Positions 26,522 through 35,530 are shown, numbered from the stretch's first letter. The stretch: DNA of 64,000 nucleotides from Bradyrhizobium sp. in8p8 (GCF_000426845.1 NZ_AUGD01000010.1:62001-126000); one strand, 5' to 3'. Translations and numbers: made by a program. The notes: generated from the letters alone by a model not told the origin.

Positions 26522-27192
26522 TCGAGGTCCGCCTTCACCTTCGCGAACACGCGCCGGAACATGTCCGGCGTCAGCACGCCAGTGTTCGTGTTGTAGCGCG
26601 AGCAATGATAGCTATCGTAGAGCCTGAGCCCGCCGGCCTGATGCACCGCGCCGTGGCCGAACGGGGCCTGCGAGCCCTTCAGGTTCAGCGGCTTGAGCAC
26701 GCTGTCGTGCGCGATCCGCCCGAGCGCGATGATCGCGCGCAGGTTCGGCATCGACGCGAGATTCGCCACAAGAAACCGGCGGCAGGTGTTGATCTCGATC
26801 GGCAGCGGCTTGTTCTGCGGCGGCACGCAATGCACCGCATTGGCGATCCGGCAATCGACCAGCTTCAGGCCGTCATCTGGACGCGCCCGATAGGTACCCC
26901 TTGCAAAGCCGTATTCGAGCAGCGTCGCGTAGAGCAGGTCGCCGGCATAGTCGCCGGTGAACGGCCGTCCGGTGCGATTGGCGCCCTGCATCCCCGGCGC
27001 GAGGCCGACGATCAAAAGACGCGCCTTGATGTCGCCGAAGGGGGCAACCGGTGCATTGTGCCAGGATGGCTCGCGCGCGCGGTTCGCCTCGCGAAAGGCG
27101 AGCAGGCGCGGACAGAGCGGGCAGTCACGGTCGGGAACGACCTCGAGAGGCTGGGGGGCTGACCGTGCCGCCTCACTCCTCGAAGTCGTCAT
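26518..27192 (-). CDS. Uracil-DNA glycosylase, family 5 (UdgB-type)
   Basis: The product is 224 aa. Motif A reads GLAPGMQGANRTGRPFTGD, the form of family-5 enzymes (family 4 has GEAPG). Cysteines in RDCPLCPRLLAFREANR, NAVHCVPPQNKP, EINTCRRF and YHCSRYN can ligate the 4Fe-4S cluster. The enzyme removes uracil, hypoxanthine and related lesions from DNA. The ATG at 27192 lies inside the last 20 bases of the NYN gene; the longer open frame upstream overlaps the NYN gene and has unnatural composition. It is therefore the second gene of a two-gene operon on the minus strand. Confidence 0.88.
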   Translation of the reverse strand: MTTSRSEAARSAPQPLEVVPDRDCPLCPRLLAFREANRAREPSWHNAPVAPFGDIKARLLIVGLAPGMQGANRTGRPFTGDYAGDLLYATLLEYGFARGTYRARPDDGLKLVDCRIANAVHCVPPQNKPLPIEINTCRRFLVANLASMPNLRAIIALGRIAHDSVLKPLNLKGSQAPFGHGAVHQAGGLRLYDSYHCSRYNTNTGVLTPDMFRRVFAKVKADLD

Positions 27193-27817
27193 CGCCCCTC
27201 GGCGCCATCGTGGTCGCGCGCTGGAGGAATTGCGGGGCATGGTGGCGTTCGCCACGCTCGCCGCGGTCACGCGGGGCGGGGCGCTCGGACGGGTCGCGGC
27301 CGAGCTTGGATTGCAGCTCGACAAGGTCGGTGAAGACGTCGGCCTGACGCCGCAGCTCGTCGGCGATCATCGGAGGCTGGCTGGCGATGGTTGAGACCAC
27401 GGTGACGCGCACGCCGCGGCGCTGCACGGCCTCGACAAGGGAGCGGAAGTCGCCGTCACCGGAGAACAGCACCATCTGGTCGATATGCTCGGCGAGCTCC
27501 ATGGCATCCACAGCGAGTTCGATGTCCATGTTGCCTTTGACCTTGCGCCGGCCGGAAGCGTCGATGAATTCCTTGGTCGCCTTGGTAACGACGGTGTAGC
27601 CGTTGTAGTCCAGCCAGTCGATCAAGGGGCGGATGGAGGAGTATTCCTGGTCCTCGATGATCGCGGTGTAGTAGAACGCCCGCAACAACGTCCCGCGACT
27701 CTGAAACTCCTTCAACAGGCGCTTGTAATCGATGTCGAAGCCCAGAGTTTTCGCGGTTGCGTAGAGATTGGCCCCATCGATGAAGAGCGCGATCTTGTTG
27801 GTCGAAGAAGGTGACAT
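27173..27817 (-). CDS. NYN domain protein (LabA/DUF88-type)
   Basis: The product is 214 aa. A PIN-like NYN nuclease domain covers residues 5-165: KIALFIDGANLYATAKTLGF with the first catalytic Asp, VKGNMDIELAVDAMELAEHI and QMVLFSGDGDFRSLVEAVQR with further acidic residues, then GVRVTVVSTIASQPPMIADE. The C-terminus is charged and Arg-rich (RPAPRDRGERGERHHAP). NYN proteins are predicted RNases; LabA-like members have been linked to clock control in cyanobacteria and to RNA processing elsewhere. The uracil-DNA glycosylase gene begins inside its 3' end. The substrate is unknown. Confidence 0.9.
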   Translation of the reverse strand: MSPSSTNKIALFIDGANLYATAKTLGFDIDYKRLLKEFQSRGTLLRAFYYTAIIEDQEYSSIRPLIDWLDYNGYTVVTKATKEFIDASGRRKVKGNMDIELAVDAMELAEHIDQMVLFSGDGDFRSLVEAVQRRGVRVTVVSTIASQPPMIADELRRQADVFTDLVELQSKLGRDPSERPAPRDRGERGERHHAPQFLQRATTMAPRGDDDFEE

Positions 27818-28146
27818 TCAGTTTGCTCGCGTAGTAGCCGTGATTGATCGTTTTTTGTTGGCGCGGCAACAGCAAGCCGCGCAGTTCTAGAGTGCTGCAA
27901 AAATCCGTCGAAACCGCACGTCCGGAGAAGTCGGGGCAATCAAGGTATAGTTATGGCGGACCTGCATAGACTTGGGGCCGCCCTCAATGGCAGCCCCGAA
28001 TATCACCCGTCCCAGCCCCAATGTGGGGTTAGCAGAGCCGTTTGGCGAGGCCAAATCACAAATTGGCCTTGCGAAACCCTCCCGGCCCCTATAACTAGCC
28101 CCAATCATCCACATATTTCGTCCCACCCACAACGGAGCGACAGTCC
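27818..28146. other. Spacer upstream of rpoZ with a long inverted repeat
   Basis: This spacer separates the divergent NYN and rpoZ genes and holds no gene. TTTGGCGAGGCCAAAT (28041-28056) is nearly the inverse of ATTGGCCTTGCGAAA (28062-28076), and overlaps the candidate -35 box of rpoZ. Confidence 0.5.
28068..28095 (+). promoter_or_regulatory. Candidate rpoZ promoter
   Basis: CTTGCG (28068-28073), a 16-base spacer and TATAAC (28090-28095) precede the rpoZ ATG by 51 bases. The -35 box lies within the right arm of an inverted repeat. Pattern match only. Confidence 0.3.
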
Positions 28147-28539
28147 ATGGCTCGCGTCACCGTAGAAGATTGTATCGACAAGGTCGACAACCGGTTTGAC
28201 TTGGTCCTGCTGGCCGCCCACCGCGCCCGCATGATCTCATCCGGTTCACAACTAACGGTTGACCGCGATAACGACAAGAACCCTGTTGTGTCTTTGCGCG
28301 AAATTGCCGAGACGACGATCTCGCCGGAGGACCTCCGCGAGGAGCTGGTGCACTCGCTGCAGAAGTTCGTCGAGGTGGATGAGCCCGAGCCGGATGCGGT
28401 GCCGCTGATCGGTTCCGCGGGTGCGAGCGTCGATGCGGACGATACCGAAGTCGCCGTGGAGCGCATGACCGAAGAGGAGCTCCTGAAGGGTCTGGAAGGC
28501 CTTGCGCCTCCCGAGGAGCAGCCCGAGGAAGACGAGTAA
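28147..28539 (+). CDS. rpoZ: DNA-directed RNA polymerase subunit omega
   Basis: The product is 130 aa, the longer alphaproteobacterial form. [20 protein letters not shown], then [13 protein letters not shown] and [20 protein letters not shown] are the conserved omega segments that wrap the beta-prime C-terminus. The tail from about residue 75 is strongly acidic ([12 protein letters not shown], ending PEEQPEEDE). Omega helps RNA polymerase assembly and is part of the ppGpp binding site in proteobacteria. It is followed by a terminator and then by rsh, the ppGpp synthetase gene, the common rpoZ-rsh order. Confidence 0.97.
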   Translation: MARVTVEDCIDKVDNRFDLVLLAAHRARMISSGSQLTVDRDNDKNPVVSLREIAETTISPEDLREELVHSLQKFVEVDEPEPDAVPLIGSAGASVDADDTEVAVERMTEEELLKGLEGLAPPEEQPEEDE

Positions 28540-28577
28540 TTCCTCCGTCGCGTCCATCGATTTGTTGTGATCTGATC

Positions 28578-28610
28578 AAAGGCCCGAACCCTCGTTCGGG
28601 CCTTTGCTTT
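28578..28610 (+). terminator. Rho-independent terminator of rpoZ
   Basis: AAAGGCCCGAA (28578-28588) and TTCGGGCCTTT (28595-28605) form a perfect 11-base stem around a 6-base loop, followed by GCTTTTG. Confidence 0.88.
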
Positions 28611-28745
28611 TGTTGACGTTTTCGTGGTTACCATAGCTTGTCGGTTGGCGCTCCGTTCCTGTCACTGAATTGATCGGACACGCGGGCGATCGGAGCTAGG
28701 ATGTGTGCAACGGGTCGGGGCACGGTCCGTTGAAGGCAGGATGGG

Positions 28746-31028
28746 ATGGTATATCGGCGCCGCAGATCCACGCAGATGCAGGCCGCAACCGAATCGGTTG
28801 CAGTGGCCCCGACTGCGCCGGTCGCGCGCCCGGCCAGGCCCCGCGCGCGCATGATGCGTCAATATGACCTCGTCGAGCGCGTCAGATCCTACAATCCCAA
28901 CACCGACGAAGACCTGCTGAATCGGGCGTATGTCTACGCCATGAAGGCGCACGGCTCGCAGACCCGGGCCTCGGGCGATCCTTATTTCTCGCACCCGCTT
29001 GAAGTGGCGGCGATTCTCACCGACATGAAGCTCGACGACGCCACCATCGTGGCCGCGCTGCTTCACGACACGATCGAGGACACCGAGGCGACGAGGGCCG
29101 AGATCGATCAGATTTTCGGGCCGGAGATCGGCGCGCTCGTGGAGGGACTGACCAAGCTGAAGCGCCTCGAGCTGGTCTCGCGCGAGGCCAAGCAGGCCGA
29201 GAACCTGCGGAAATTGTTGCTGGCCATTGCCGACGATGTCCGTGTCCTCCTGGTGAAGCTTGCCGACCGCCTGCACAACATGCGCACGCTGGATTTCGTG
29301 CCGACGGAATCGCGCCGGCGCATCGCCGAGGAGACGCTCGACATCTACGCGCCGCTGGCCGGGCGCATGGGCATGCAGGAAATGCGCGAGGAGCTGGAGG
29401 ATCTGTCCTTCCGCACTCTCGATCCCGAAGCCTATTCGGTCGTGATGCAGCGGCTCGACGCGCTCGCCGAGCGCAACCGCAACCTGATCGGCGAGATCGA
29501 GGACCAACTCTCCAACAATCTGCGCCACAGGGGCTTGGGGGCGCGGGTCTATGGCCGCCGCAAGAAGCCGTTCTCGATCTGGACCAAGATGGAGCGCAAG
29601 TCGGTCGGCTTCGAGCAATTGTCGGACATCTTCGGCTTCCGCCTCGTCGTCAACGACATCGAGGCCTGCTATCGCGCGCTCGGGATCGTCCACACCACCT
29701 GGCCGGTCGTGCCGGGGCGCTTCAAGGACTACATCTCGACGCCGAAGCAGAACGACTATCGCTCGATCCACACCACCGTGATCGGCCCCGGCAACCAGCG
29801 CGTCGAGCTCCAGATCCGCACCGAGGCGATGGACCAGATCGCCGAGCGCGGCATCGCCGCGCACGTGTTCTACAAGGAAGGCGTGGGCTCGCCGACCGAA
29901 TACCTCAAGCGCGAGTCGAACGCGTTCGCCTGGCTGCGTCACACAATCGGCATCCTCTCCGAGAGCGCCAATCCGGAGGAATTCCTCGAACACACCAAGC
30001 TCGAGCTGTTCCACGACCAGGTGTTCTGCTTCACCCCCAAGGGCAAGCTGATCGCGCTGCCGCGCCACGCCAACGTGATCGACTTCGCCTATGCGGTGCA
30101 TACCGACGTCGGCAACAGCGCCGTGGGCTGCAAGATCAACGGCAAGTTCGCACCGCTGTCCTCCGAGCTCCAGAACGGCGACGAAGTCGAGGTACTGACC
30201 TCGGAGGCGCAATCCGCGCCGCCGTCGGCCTGGGAGACGCTCGCGGTCACCGGCAAGGCCCGCGCCGCGATCCGCCGCGCCACGCGCACCGCAGTGCGCG
30301 ATCAATATGTCGGCCTCGGCCGGCGCATCGTCGAGCGCCTGTTCGAACGCGCCAAGATCGAATATGCCGACGATAAGCTCAAAGGCGCGCTGCCGCGGCT
30401 CGCGCGCACCTCGATCGAGGACGTCATGGCGGCGGTGGGCCGCGGTGAGATCAAGGCGTCGCACGTCGCACGTGCGATGTACCCGGACTACAAGGAGGAG
30501 CGCATCGCGCGCTACGGGGTCAAGAAGGGGCTTGCGGCCAAGCTCAAGGAGAAATCCTCGGAGCCGCGCAGCCCGGTTGCGATCCCGATCCGCGGTATCA
30601 ATTCCGACCTTCCGGTGAAGTTCGCGCCGAACGGCGGCGCCGTGCCAGGGGATCGCATCGTCGGCATCGTCACGCCGGGCGAGGGCATCACGATCTATCC
30701 GATCCAGGCGCCCGCGCTGAAGGATTTCGAGGAGGAGCCGGAGCGCTGGCTCGACGTCCGCTGGGACATCGAAGACTCCGCGCCGCAGCGCTTTCCGGCC
30801 CGCATCAGGGTGGAGAACGTCAATGAGCCCGGCGCGCTGGCGCAGATCGCGACCGTGATCGCCGAGCACGACGGCAACATCGACAACATCAGCATGCAGC
30901 GCCGCTCGCCTGACTTTACGGAGACGACGATCGATCTCGAAGTCTACGATCTGAAGCATCTGAGCGCGATCCTGGCCCAGCTGCGCGCAAAGGCGGTCGT
31001 TGCCCGCGTCGAACGTGTTAATGGATGA
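28746..31028 (+). CDS. rsh: Bifunctional (p)ppGpp synthetase/hydrolase Rsh (RelA/SpoT family)
   Basis: The product is 760 aa. The HD hydrolase domain (about 45-190) has SHPLEVAAILTD and the complete HD motif ALLHDTIEDTEAT, with VKLADRLHNMRTL. The synthetase domain (about 230-345) has GRRKKPFSIWTKM, FGFRLVVND and YRSIHTTVIGP. A TGS domain (CFTPKGKLIALPRHANVIDF) and a C-terminal ACT domain (VENVNEPGALAQIATVIAEH) follow. Both catalytic centres look intact, so this is the single bifunctional stringent-response enzyme usual in alphaproteobacteria. An internal ATG at 28776 is an alternative start. Its location beside rpoZ is typical. Confidence 0.96.
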   Translation: MVYRRRRSTQMQAATESVAVAPTAPVARPARPRARMMRQYDLVERVRSYNPNTDEDLLNRAYVYAMKAHGSQTRASGDPYFSHPLEVAAILTDMKLDDATIVAALLHDTIEDTEATRAEIDQIFGPEIGALVEGLTKLKRLELVSREAKQAENLRKLLLAIADDVRVLLVKLADRLHNMRTLDFVPTESRRRIAEETLDIYAPLAGRMGMQEMREELEDLSFRTLDPEAYSVVMQRLDALAERNRNLIGEIEDQLSNNLRHRGLGARVYGRRKKPFSIWTKMERKSVGFEQLSDIFGFRLVVNDIEACYRALGIVHTTWPVVPGRFKDYISTPKQNDYRSIHTTVIGPGNQRVELQIRTEAMDQIAERGIAAHVFYKEGVGSPTEYLKRESNAFAWLRHTIGILSESANPEEFLEHTKLELFHDQVFCFTPKGKLIALPRHANVIDFAYAVHTDVGNSAVGCKINGKFAPLSSELQNGDEVEVLTSEAQSAPPSAWETLAVTGKARAAIRRATRTAVRDQYVGLGRRIVERLFERAKIEYADDKLKGALPRLARTSIEDVMAAVGRGEIKASHVARAMYPDYKEERIARYGVKKGLAAKLKEKSSEPRSPVAIPIRGINSDLPVKFAPNGGAVPGDRIVGIVTPGEGITIYPIQAPALKDFEEEPERWLDVRWDIEDSAPQRFPARIRVENVNEPGALAQIATVIAEHDGNIDNISMQRRSPDFTETTIDLEVYDLKHLSAILAQLRAKAVVARVERVNG

Positions 31029-31030
31029 TG

Positions 31031-31083
31031 CTCGTCGTTGCCGGGCTTGACCTGATGCGCAGGTCGATCCCGCGCATGACGAG
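31031..31083. repeat. Short inverted-repeat element between rsh and pdxJ
   Basis: CTCGTCGTTGCCGGGCTTGA and CGCGCATGACGAG have complementary ends (CTCGTC/GACGAG) and an internal ACCTG-ATGCGC-AGGT hairpin. I recognise the GCCGGGCTTGACC core as a widespread Bradyrhizobium intergenic repeat. Confidence 0.6.
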
Positions 31084-31112
31084 TTGGGAAATGTCACTTC
31101 GTGAGTCCTGAA

Positions 31113-31865
31113 ATGCCCGCAGCTCCGCTCCGCCTCGGTGTCAATGTCGACCATGTCGCGACCCTCCGTAACGCGCGCGGCGGCCGCAATCCGGATCCGG
31201 TGCGCGCCGCGTTGCTGGCGATCGAGGCCGGCGCCGACGGCATCACCGCGCACCTGCGCGAAGATCGCCGGCACATCCGCGACGAGGACATGGCCCGGCT
31301 GAAGGCCGAGATCTCGACGCCACTCAATTTCGAGATGGCTGCGACCGAGGACATGTTGCGCATATCGCTCGCCACCAAGCCGCACGCGGTGTGCCTGGTG
31401 CCGGAGCGACGCCAGGAGGTGACGACCGAGGGCGGGCTGGATGTGGTCGGCCAGCACAACGCGCTCGCACCCTATATCGCGCGGCTGACCGATGCGGGCA
31501 TCCGGGTCTCGCTGTTCATCGCGGCCGATCCCGCCCAGATCGAGATGGCGGCACGGCTGCGCGCGCCCGTGATCGAGATCCATACCGGCGCTTGGTGCGA
31601 CGCCGTCGCCGAGAGCCGCACGGACAAGGCCGAGGCCGAATGGCGGCGGATCGTCGCCGGTGCGAGACTGGCGAAGTCCGCCGGGCTCGAGGTCCATGCC
31701 GGGCACGGGCTGGACTATGCCACGGCGGAGACGATCGCGGCGCTGCCTGAGATCATGGAGCTCAATATCGGCCACTACATGATGGGCGAGGCGCTCTTCG
31801 TGGGTCTGGCAGAGACCGTGCGCAGCATGCGGGCGGCGATGGACCGCGGCCGGAGCCGGGCATGA
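31113..31865 (+). CDS. pdxJ: Pyridoxine 5'-phosphate synthase
   Basis: The product is 250 aa from the ATG at 31113. The PdxJ barrel is shown by [68 protein letters not shown] and [12 protein letters not shown]. It condenses 1-deoxyxylulose 5-phosphate with 3-amino-2-oxopropyl phosphate in the DXP-dependent vitamin B6 pathway. A GTG at 31101 adds four residues and cannot be excluded. The stop overlaps the acpS start by 4 bases; pdxJ-acpS-lepB is the classical order. Confidence 0.96.
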   Translation: MPAAPLRLGVNVDHVATLRNARGGRNPDPVRAALLAIEAGADGITAHLREDRRHIRDEDMARLKAEISTPLNFEMAATEDMLRISLATKPHAVCLVPERRQEVTTEGGLDVVGQHNALAPYIARLTDAGIRVSLFIAADPAQIEMAARLRAPVIEIHTGAWCDAVAESRTDKAEAEWRRIVAGARLAKSAGLEVHAGHGLDYATAETIAALPEIMELNIGHYMMGEALFVGLAETVRSMRAAMDRGRSRA

Positions 31866-32281
31866 TCATCGGCATCGGCTCCGATCTGATCGACATCACC
31901 CGCGTGGCCGGGGTGATCGAGCGCCACGGCGAGCGCTTCCTCGACCGCATCTTCACCGCGGCCGAGCGGGCCAAGGCGGAGCGGCGCGCCAAGAACGAGA
32001 AGATGGTGGTGGCGACCTACGCCAAGCGCTTCGCCGCCAAGGAGGCCTGCTCCAAGGCGCTCGGTACCGGCATCAGGCGCGGTGTCTGGTGGCGCGACAT
32101 GGGGGTGGTCAACCTGCCCGGCGGGCGGCCGACCATGCAACTGACCGGCGGCGCTCTGGCCCGGCTTCAGGCCCTGACGCCGGAGGGGTTCGAGGCGCGG
32201 ATCGACCTTTCGATCACCGACGACTGGCCGCTGGCGCAGGCCTTCGTCATCATTTCCGCCGTGCCGCTGGCAAAGCCCTGA
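31862..32281 (+). CDS. acpS: Holo-[acyl-carrier-protein] synthase
   Basis: The product is 139 aa. [20 protein letters not shown] carries the first Mg-binding Asp, [15 protein letters not shown] and [19 protein letters not shown] the second (Glu of AAKEA). It transfers 4'-phosphopantetheine from CoA to acyl carrier protein, activating fatty-acid synthesis. Translation is coupled to pdxJ by an ATGA overlap. The middle shows the family WRDMGV, GRPTM and [13 protein letters not shown] segments. A 249-base spacer separates it from lepB. Confidence 0.96.
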   Translation: MIIGIGSDLIDITRVAGVIERHGERFLDRIFTAAERAKAERRAKNEKMVVATYAKRFAAKEACSKALGTGIRRGVWWRDMGVVNLPGGRPTMQLTGGALARLQALTPEGFEARIDLSITDDWPLAQAFVIISAVPLAKP

Positions 32282-32530
32282 CGTCATCCGTTCTATTTTA
32301 TAATTCATATGTAAAATCAATGGCTTATTCAGTTTTGATGTGATCCTTGATTGCGTGGCCTGCGACAACCGTCTAAAAGTCCGCGGACGCAAATCAGCCT
32401 GGGCGAATTCGGCTTTACGCCGGAATTGGCCCTCACTATCAGAATCAGGACAATCTCCATGGGCCGCGAAGCAAAGGGCTGTTCGCGCCAGGAGGGCGCT
32501 CTGTGACCGCCGGCCGGAATTGAGAGAGCA

Positions 32531-33295
32531 ATGAGCGTGACTTCAGGAACGAAAACTGAGAGCGGCGTCGGTGAAACAATCCGGGTCGTGATTCACGCTC
32601 TCCTGATCGCGCTGGTGATCCGCACCTTCCTGTTTCAGCCTTTCAACATCCCATCCGGCTCGATGAAGGCGACATTGCTGGTCGGCGACTATCTGTTCGT
32701 CTCGAAATATTCCTACGGCTACAGCCACTATTCGATCCCGTTCTCGCCGAACCTGTTCTCGGGCCGGATCTGGGGCTCGGATCCCAACCGCGGCGACATC
32801 GTGGTGTTTCGCCTGCCCAAGGACGATTCCACCGATTACATCAAGCGCGTGATCGGTCTTCCCGGCGACCGCATCCAGATGCGGGACGGTCTGCTCTACA
32901 TCAACGACGCGCCCGTCGAGCGGCAGCGCATGAGCGAATATGTCGGGGAAGACCCTTGCGGTTCGGAAGGCGGCGGCATCTCCCGGGTGAAGCGCTGGAA
33001 GGAGACGCTGCCGAACGGGGTGTCCTACGAGACGCTGGACTGTGCCGACAACGGCTACATGGACAACACCAACGTCTATAACGTGCCGCCGGGCCACTTC
33101 TTTATGATGGGCGACAACCGCGACAACTCCACCGACAGCCGCTTCCTCGGCCAGGTCGGCTACGTGCCTCAGGAGAATCTGATCGGCCGCGCCCAGATGA
33201 TCTTCTTCTCCATCGCCGAAGGCGAGCATGCCTGGATGTTCTGGCGCTGGCCCTGGGCCGTGCGCTGGAATCGCTTCTTCAAAATCGTCCGATGA
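32531..33295 (+). CDS. lepB: Signal peptidase I
   Basis: The product is 254 aa. One N-terminal membrane helix (VVIHALLIALVIRTFLFQPF) is followed by the catalytic region: Ser44 in FNIPSGSMKATLLVGDY and Lys105 in DYIKRVIGLPGDRIQ, giving the Ser/Lys dyad. The box E segment GDNRDNSTDSRFLGQVGYVP is present. It removes signal peptides from secreted proteins on the periplasmic face of the inner membrane. The stop overlaps the rnc start by 4 bases, so lepB-rnc-era form one unit. Confidence 0.97.
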   Translation: MSVTSGTKTESGVGETIRVVIHALLIALVIRTFLFQPFNIPSGSMKATLLVGDYLFVSKYSYGYSHYSIPFSPNLFSGRIWGSDPNRGDIVVFRLPKDDSTDYIKRVIGLPGDRIQMRDGLLYINDAPVERQRMSEYVGEDPCGSEGGGISRVKRWKETLPNGVSYETLDCADNGYMDNTNVYNVPPGHFFMMGDNRDNSTDSRFLGQVGYVPQENLIGRAQMIFFSIAEGEHAWMFWRWPWAVRWNRFFKIVR

Positions 33296-34128
33296 AAGAT
33301 GAAGCCAAGGACATCGTGAGCCAACCGGTCGAGGCGCAAGCTGGCCCCGAGGGGGAAGCTGCGACCAGGACGGCTGCAAACAAGACGCCCGCGAAGAAGA
33401 AGCGGGCGCGGAGCAGCAAGGCCAAGAGCACGGATGCGAGCGCATTGCTCGAGGCGCGCATCGGCCACAGCTTCACTGACCCGAACCTGTTGATGCAGGC
33501 GATCACGCATGTCTCGGCGCTGAAGTCCGGACGCAAGCGCGGCGACAGCTATCAGCGGCTGGAATTCCTCGGCGACCACGTGCTGGGGCTTGTCGTCTCC
33601 GACATGCTCTATCATGCATTCCCGAACGCCGACGAGGGCGAGCTGTCCAAGCGCCTTGCCGAGCTCGTGCGCAAGGAAAGCTGCGCCGAAGTCGCCAAGT
33701 CGCTCGGTCTGCTCGACGACATCAAGCTCGGCTCGGTCGGCTCCAGCGCCGACGCGCGCCTGCGCAAGTCCATCCTCGGCGACATCTGCGAGGCCGTGAT
33801 CGGCGCCATCTTCCTCGACGGCGGTCATGCGGCGGCAGCCGAATTCGTCAGGCGCAACTGGACCGAGCGCATGCACAAGCCGCGTCGTCCCTTGCGAGAC
33901 CCCAAGACCGTCCTCCAGGAATGGGCGCAAGGCAAAGGGCTGCCGACGCCGGTCTATCGCGAGGTCGAGCGCACCGGGCCGCATCACGATCCGCAGTTCC
34001 GCGTCGCTGTCGATCTGCCGGGACTGGCCCCGGCCGAAGGCATCGGCGGCAGCAAGCGGGCGGCAGAGAAGGTGGCCGCGTCAGTCATGATCGAACGCGA
34101 AGGCGTTGGCGGCAGCAATGACGGCTGA
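33292..34128 (+). CDS. rnc: Ribonuclease III
   Basis: The product is 278 aa, about 50 longer than E. coli RNase III because of an N-terminal Ala/Lys-rich extension (NKTPAKKKRARSSKAKS). The catalytic domain has YQRLEFLGDHVLGLVVSDML with Glu91 and Asp95, and ILGDICEAVIGAIFLDGG with Asp164 and Glu167. A double-stranded RNA-binding domain follows from about 200 (DPKTVLQEWAQGKGLPTPVY to GGSKRAAEKVAASVMIE). It cuts double-stranded RNA in rRNA and mRNA processing. The ATG overlaps lepB; era begins inside its last codons. Confidence 0.96.
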   Translation: MKDEAKDIVSQPVEAQAGPEGEAATRTAANKTPAKKKRARSSKAKSTDASALLEARIGHSFTDPNLLMQAITHVSALKSGRKRGDSYQRLEFLGDHVLGLVVSDMLYHAFPNADEGELSKRLAELVRKESCAEVAKSLGLLDDIKLGSVGSSADARLRKSILGDICEAVIGAIFLDGGHAAAAEFVRRNWTERMHKPRRPLRDPKTVLQEWAQGKGLPTPVYREVERTGPHHDPQFRVAVDLPGLAPAEGIGGSKRAAEKVAASVMIEREGVGGSNDG

Positions 34129-35044
34129 AGCAAGCGGCGAGGCCCCCACCGCGACGCGCTGCGGCTTCGTTGCGCTGATCGGCGCGCCGAACGTCGGCAA
34201 GTCCACGCTCGTCAATGCGCTGGTCGGAGCCAAGGTCACGATCGTCTCGCGCAAGGTGCAGACCACGCGCGCGCTGATCCGCGGCATCGTCATCGAGAAC
34301 AATGCACAGATCATCCTGGTCGACACGCCTGGCATCTTCCTGCCCAAGCGCCGGCTCGACCGCGCCATGGTCTCCACCGCCTGGAGCGGGGCGCACGACG
34401 CCGATCTCGTCTGCGTGCTGCTCGACGCCAAGACCGGGATCGACGAGGAGGCCGAGGCGATCCTCGCCAAGGCGGCCAGCGTCAATCACGAGAAGATCCT
34501 CGTCATCAACAAGGTCGACCTGGTCCAGCGCGAGAAGCTGCTGGCCCTGGCGCAAGCCGCCAATGAGCGCATGAAGTTCGTGCGGACCTTCATGATCTCG
34601 GCGATCTCGGGCGACGGCGTCGACGACATCCGCAAGACGCTCGCGGAAATGGTGCCGCCGGGCCCGTTCCTCTACCCCGAGGACCAGATGTCCGACGCGC
34701 CGATGCGGCAGCTGGCGGCCGAAATCACGCGCGAGAAGATCTATCAGAAGCTGCACCAGGAGTTGCCCTACCAGTCCACGGTCGAGACCGACAAGTGGGA
34801 GGAGCGCAAGGACAAGTCGGTGCGCATCGAGCAGACGATCTTCGTCGAGCGCGAGAGCCAGCGCAAGATCGTGCTCGGCAAGGGTGGCGCCACCATCAAG
34901 TCGATCGGCGCGGATTCTCGGAAGGAATTGATGCAGATCCTGGACGTCCCGGTGCATCTGTTCCTGTTCGTCAAGGTGCGCGAGAACTGGGGCGACGACC
35001 CCGATCGCTATCGCGAGATGGGCCTGGACTTCCCGAGGGAATAA
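34118..35044 (+). CDS. era: GTPase Era
   Basis: The product is 308 aa from the ATG at 34118, which overlaps rnc by 11 bases; a TTG at 34106 is a weaker alternative. The GTPase domain has G1 GAPNVGKSTLVN, G3 DTPG, G4 NKVD and G5 SAISGDGV. The C-terminal KH domain contains VERESQRKIVLGKGGATIKS and LFLFVKVRENW. Era binds the 3' end of 16S rRNA and acts in 30S assembly. The lepB-rnc-era-recO order is conserved in alphaproteobacteria. Confidence 0.97.
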   Translation: MTAEASGEAPTATRCGFVALIGAPNVGKSTLVNALVGAKVTIVSRKVQTTRALIRGIVIENNAQIILVDTPGIFLPKRRLDRAMVSTAWSGAHDADLVCVLLDAKTGIDEEAEAILAKAASVNHEKILVINKVDLVQREKLLALAQAANERMKFVRTFMISAISGDGVDDIRKTLAEMVPPGPFLYPEDQMSDAPMRQLAAEITREKIYQKLHQELPYQSTVETDKWEERKDKSVRIEQTIFVERESQRKIVLGKGGATIKSIGADSRKELMQILDVPVHLFLFVKVRENWGDDPDRYREMGLDFPRE

Positions 35045-35065
35045 CCGAGAAAAGACAGATCACCG

Positions 35066-35446
35066 ATGAGCGTGCCCAGCAATGTCCGGCGCTTCGAAGC
35101 GCTGCTCTATGCATCTTTGATGCTGGATGCCCTGTCGGTCGCGGTGCATGACCGCACGCCCAACGCCGGAATGACCGAGCAGATGATCATGACCGAGACT
35201 CTGCTTGCCGGTGGCATGATCCTGCTGCTGGTCTATTTCGTCCGTCTGGCTGCGCATGGGCGCAAGAACTGGCCACGCTGGGTGCTCACGGCAGCGCTTG
35301 TGCTGTCGGTGATCTCGCTCGGTCAGATCATCGGCGAAAAGGGCCTGGCACTGGACAGCGCGATCGAGATCGTCTCCTGCGCGCTGACGACGATGGGCCT
35401 CTATTTCTCCTTCACCGGCGACGCGCAGGGCTGGTTCAACGCCTAG
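35066..35446 (+). CDS. Small conserved integral membrane protein
   Basis: The product is 126 aa with three to four hydrophobic segments: ALLYASLMLDALSVAV, ETLLAGGMILLLVYFVRLAA, WVLTAALVLSVISLGQII and a last amphipathic EIVSCALTTMGLYFSF. No family is recognised. It lies 21 bases after era and before recO and may be co-transcribed with era. The N-terminus has no cleavable signal peptide. Proteins of similar size and layout occur in rhizobia as unnamed membrane proteins; function is unknown. Confidence 0.8.
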   Translation: MSVPSNVRRFEALLYASLMLDALSVAVHDRTPNAGMTEQMIMTETLLAGGMILLLVYFVRLAAHGRKNWPRWVLTAALVLSVISLGQIIGEKGLALDSAIEIVSCALTTMGLYFSFTGDAQGWFNA

Positions 35447-35488
35447 CGTCATTCGGGGGGATGCCTCGCACCGCCCTGGCATGACGGA
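35446..35488. repeat. Degenerate short inverted repeat before recO
   Basis: GCGTCATTCGGGG and CCCTGGCATGACGG form imperfect inverted ends about 15 bases apart; it resembles a worn copy of the GTCAT...ATGAC-ended intergenic repeats of this genome. Confidence 0.4.
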
Positions 35489-35530
35489 GAGGGCACTGCA
35501 CCCCTCACGGAAATCCGCTAAGCTTCCCCC

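Noticed and set aside
28662-31775. Very long open frame on the minus strand (over 1000 codons)
   Set aside because: It is antisense to rsh and pdxJ, which show complete family motifs. Its composition is Arg/His/Asp-rich and lacks motifs, the usual shadow in GC-rich DNA.
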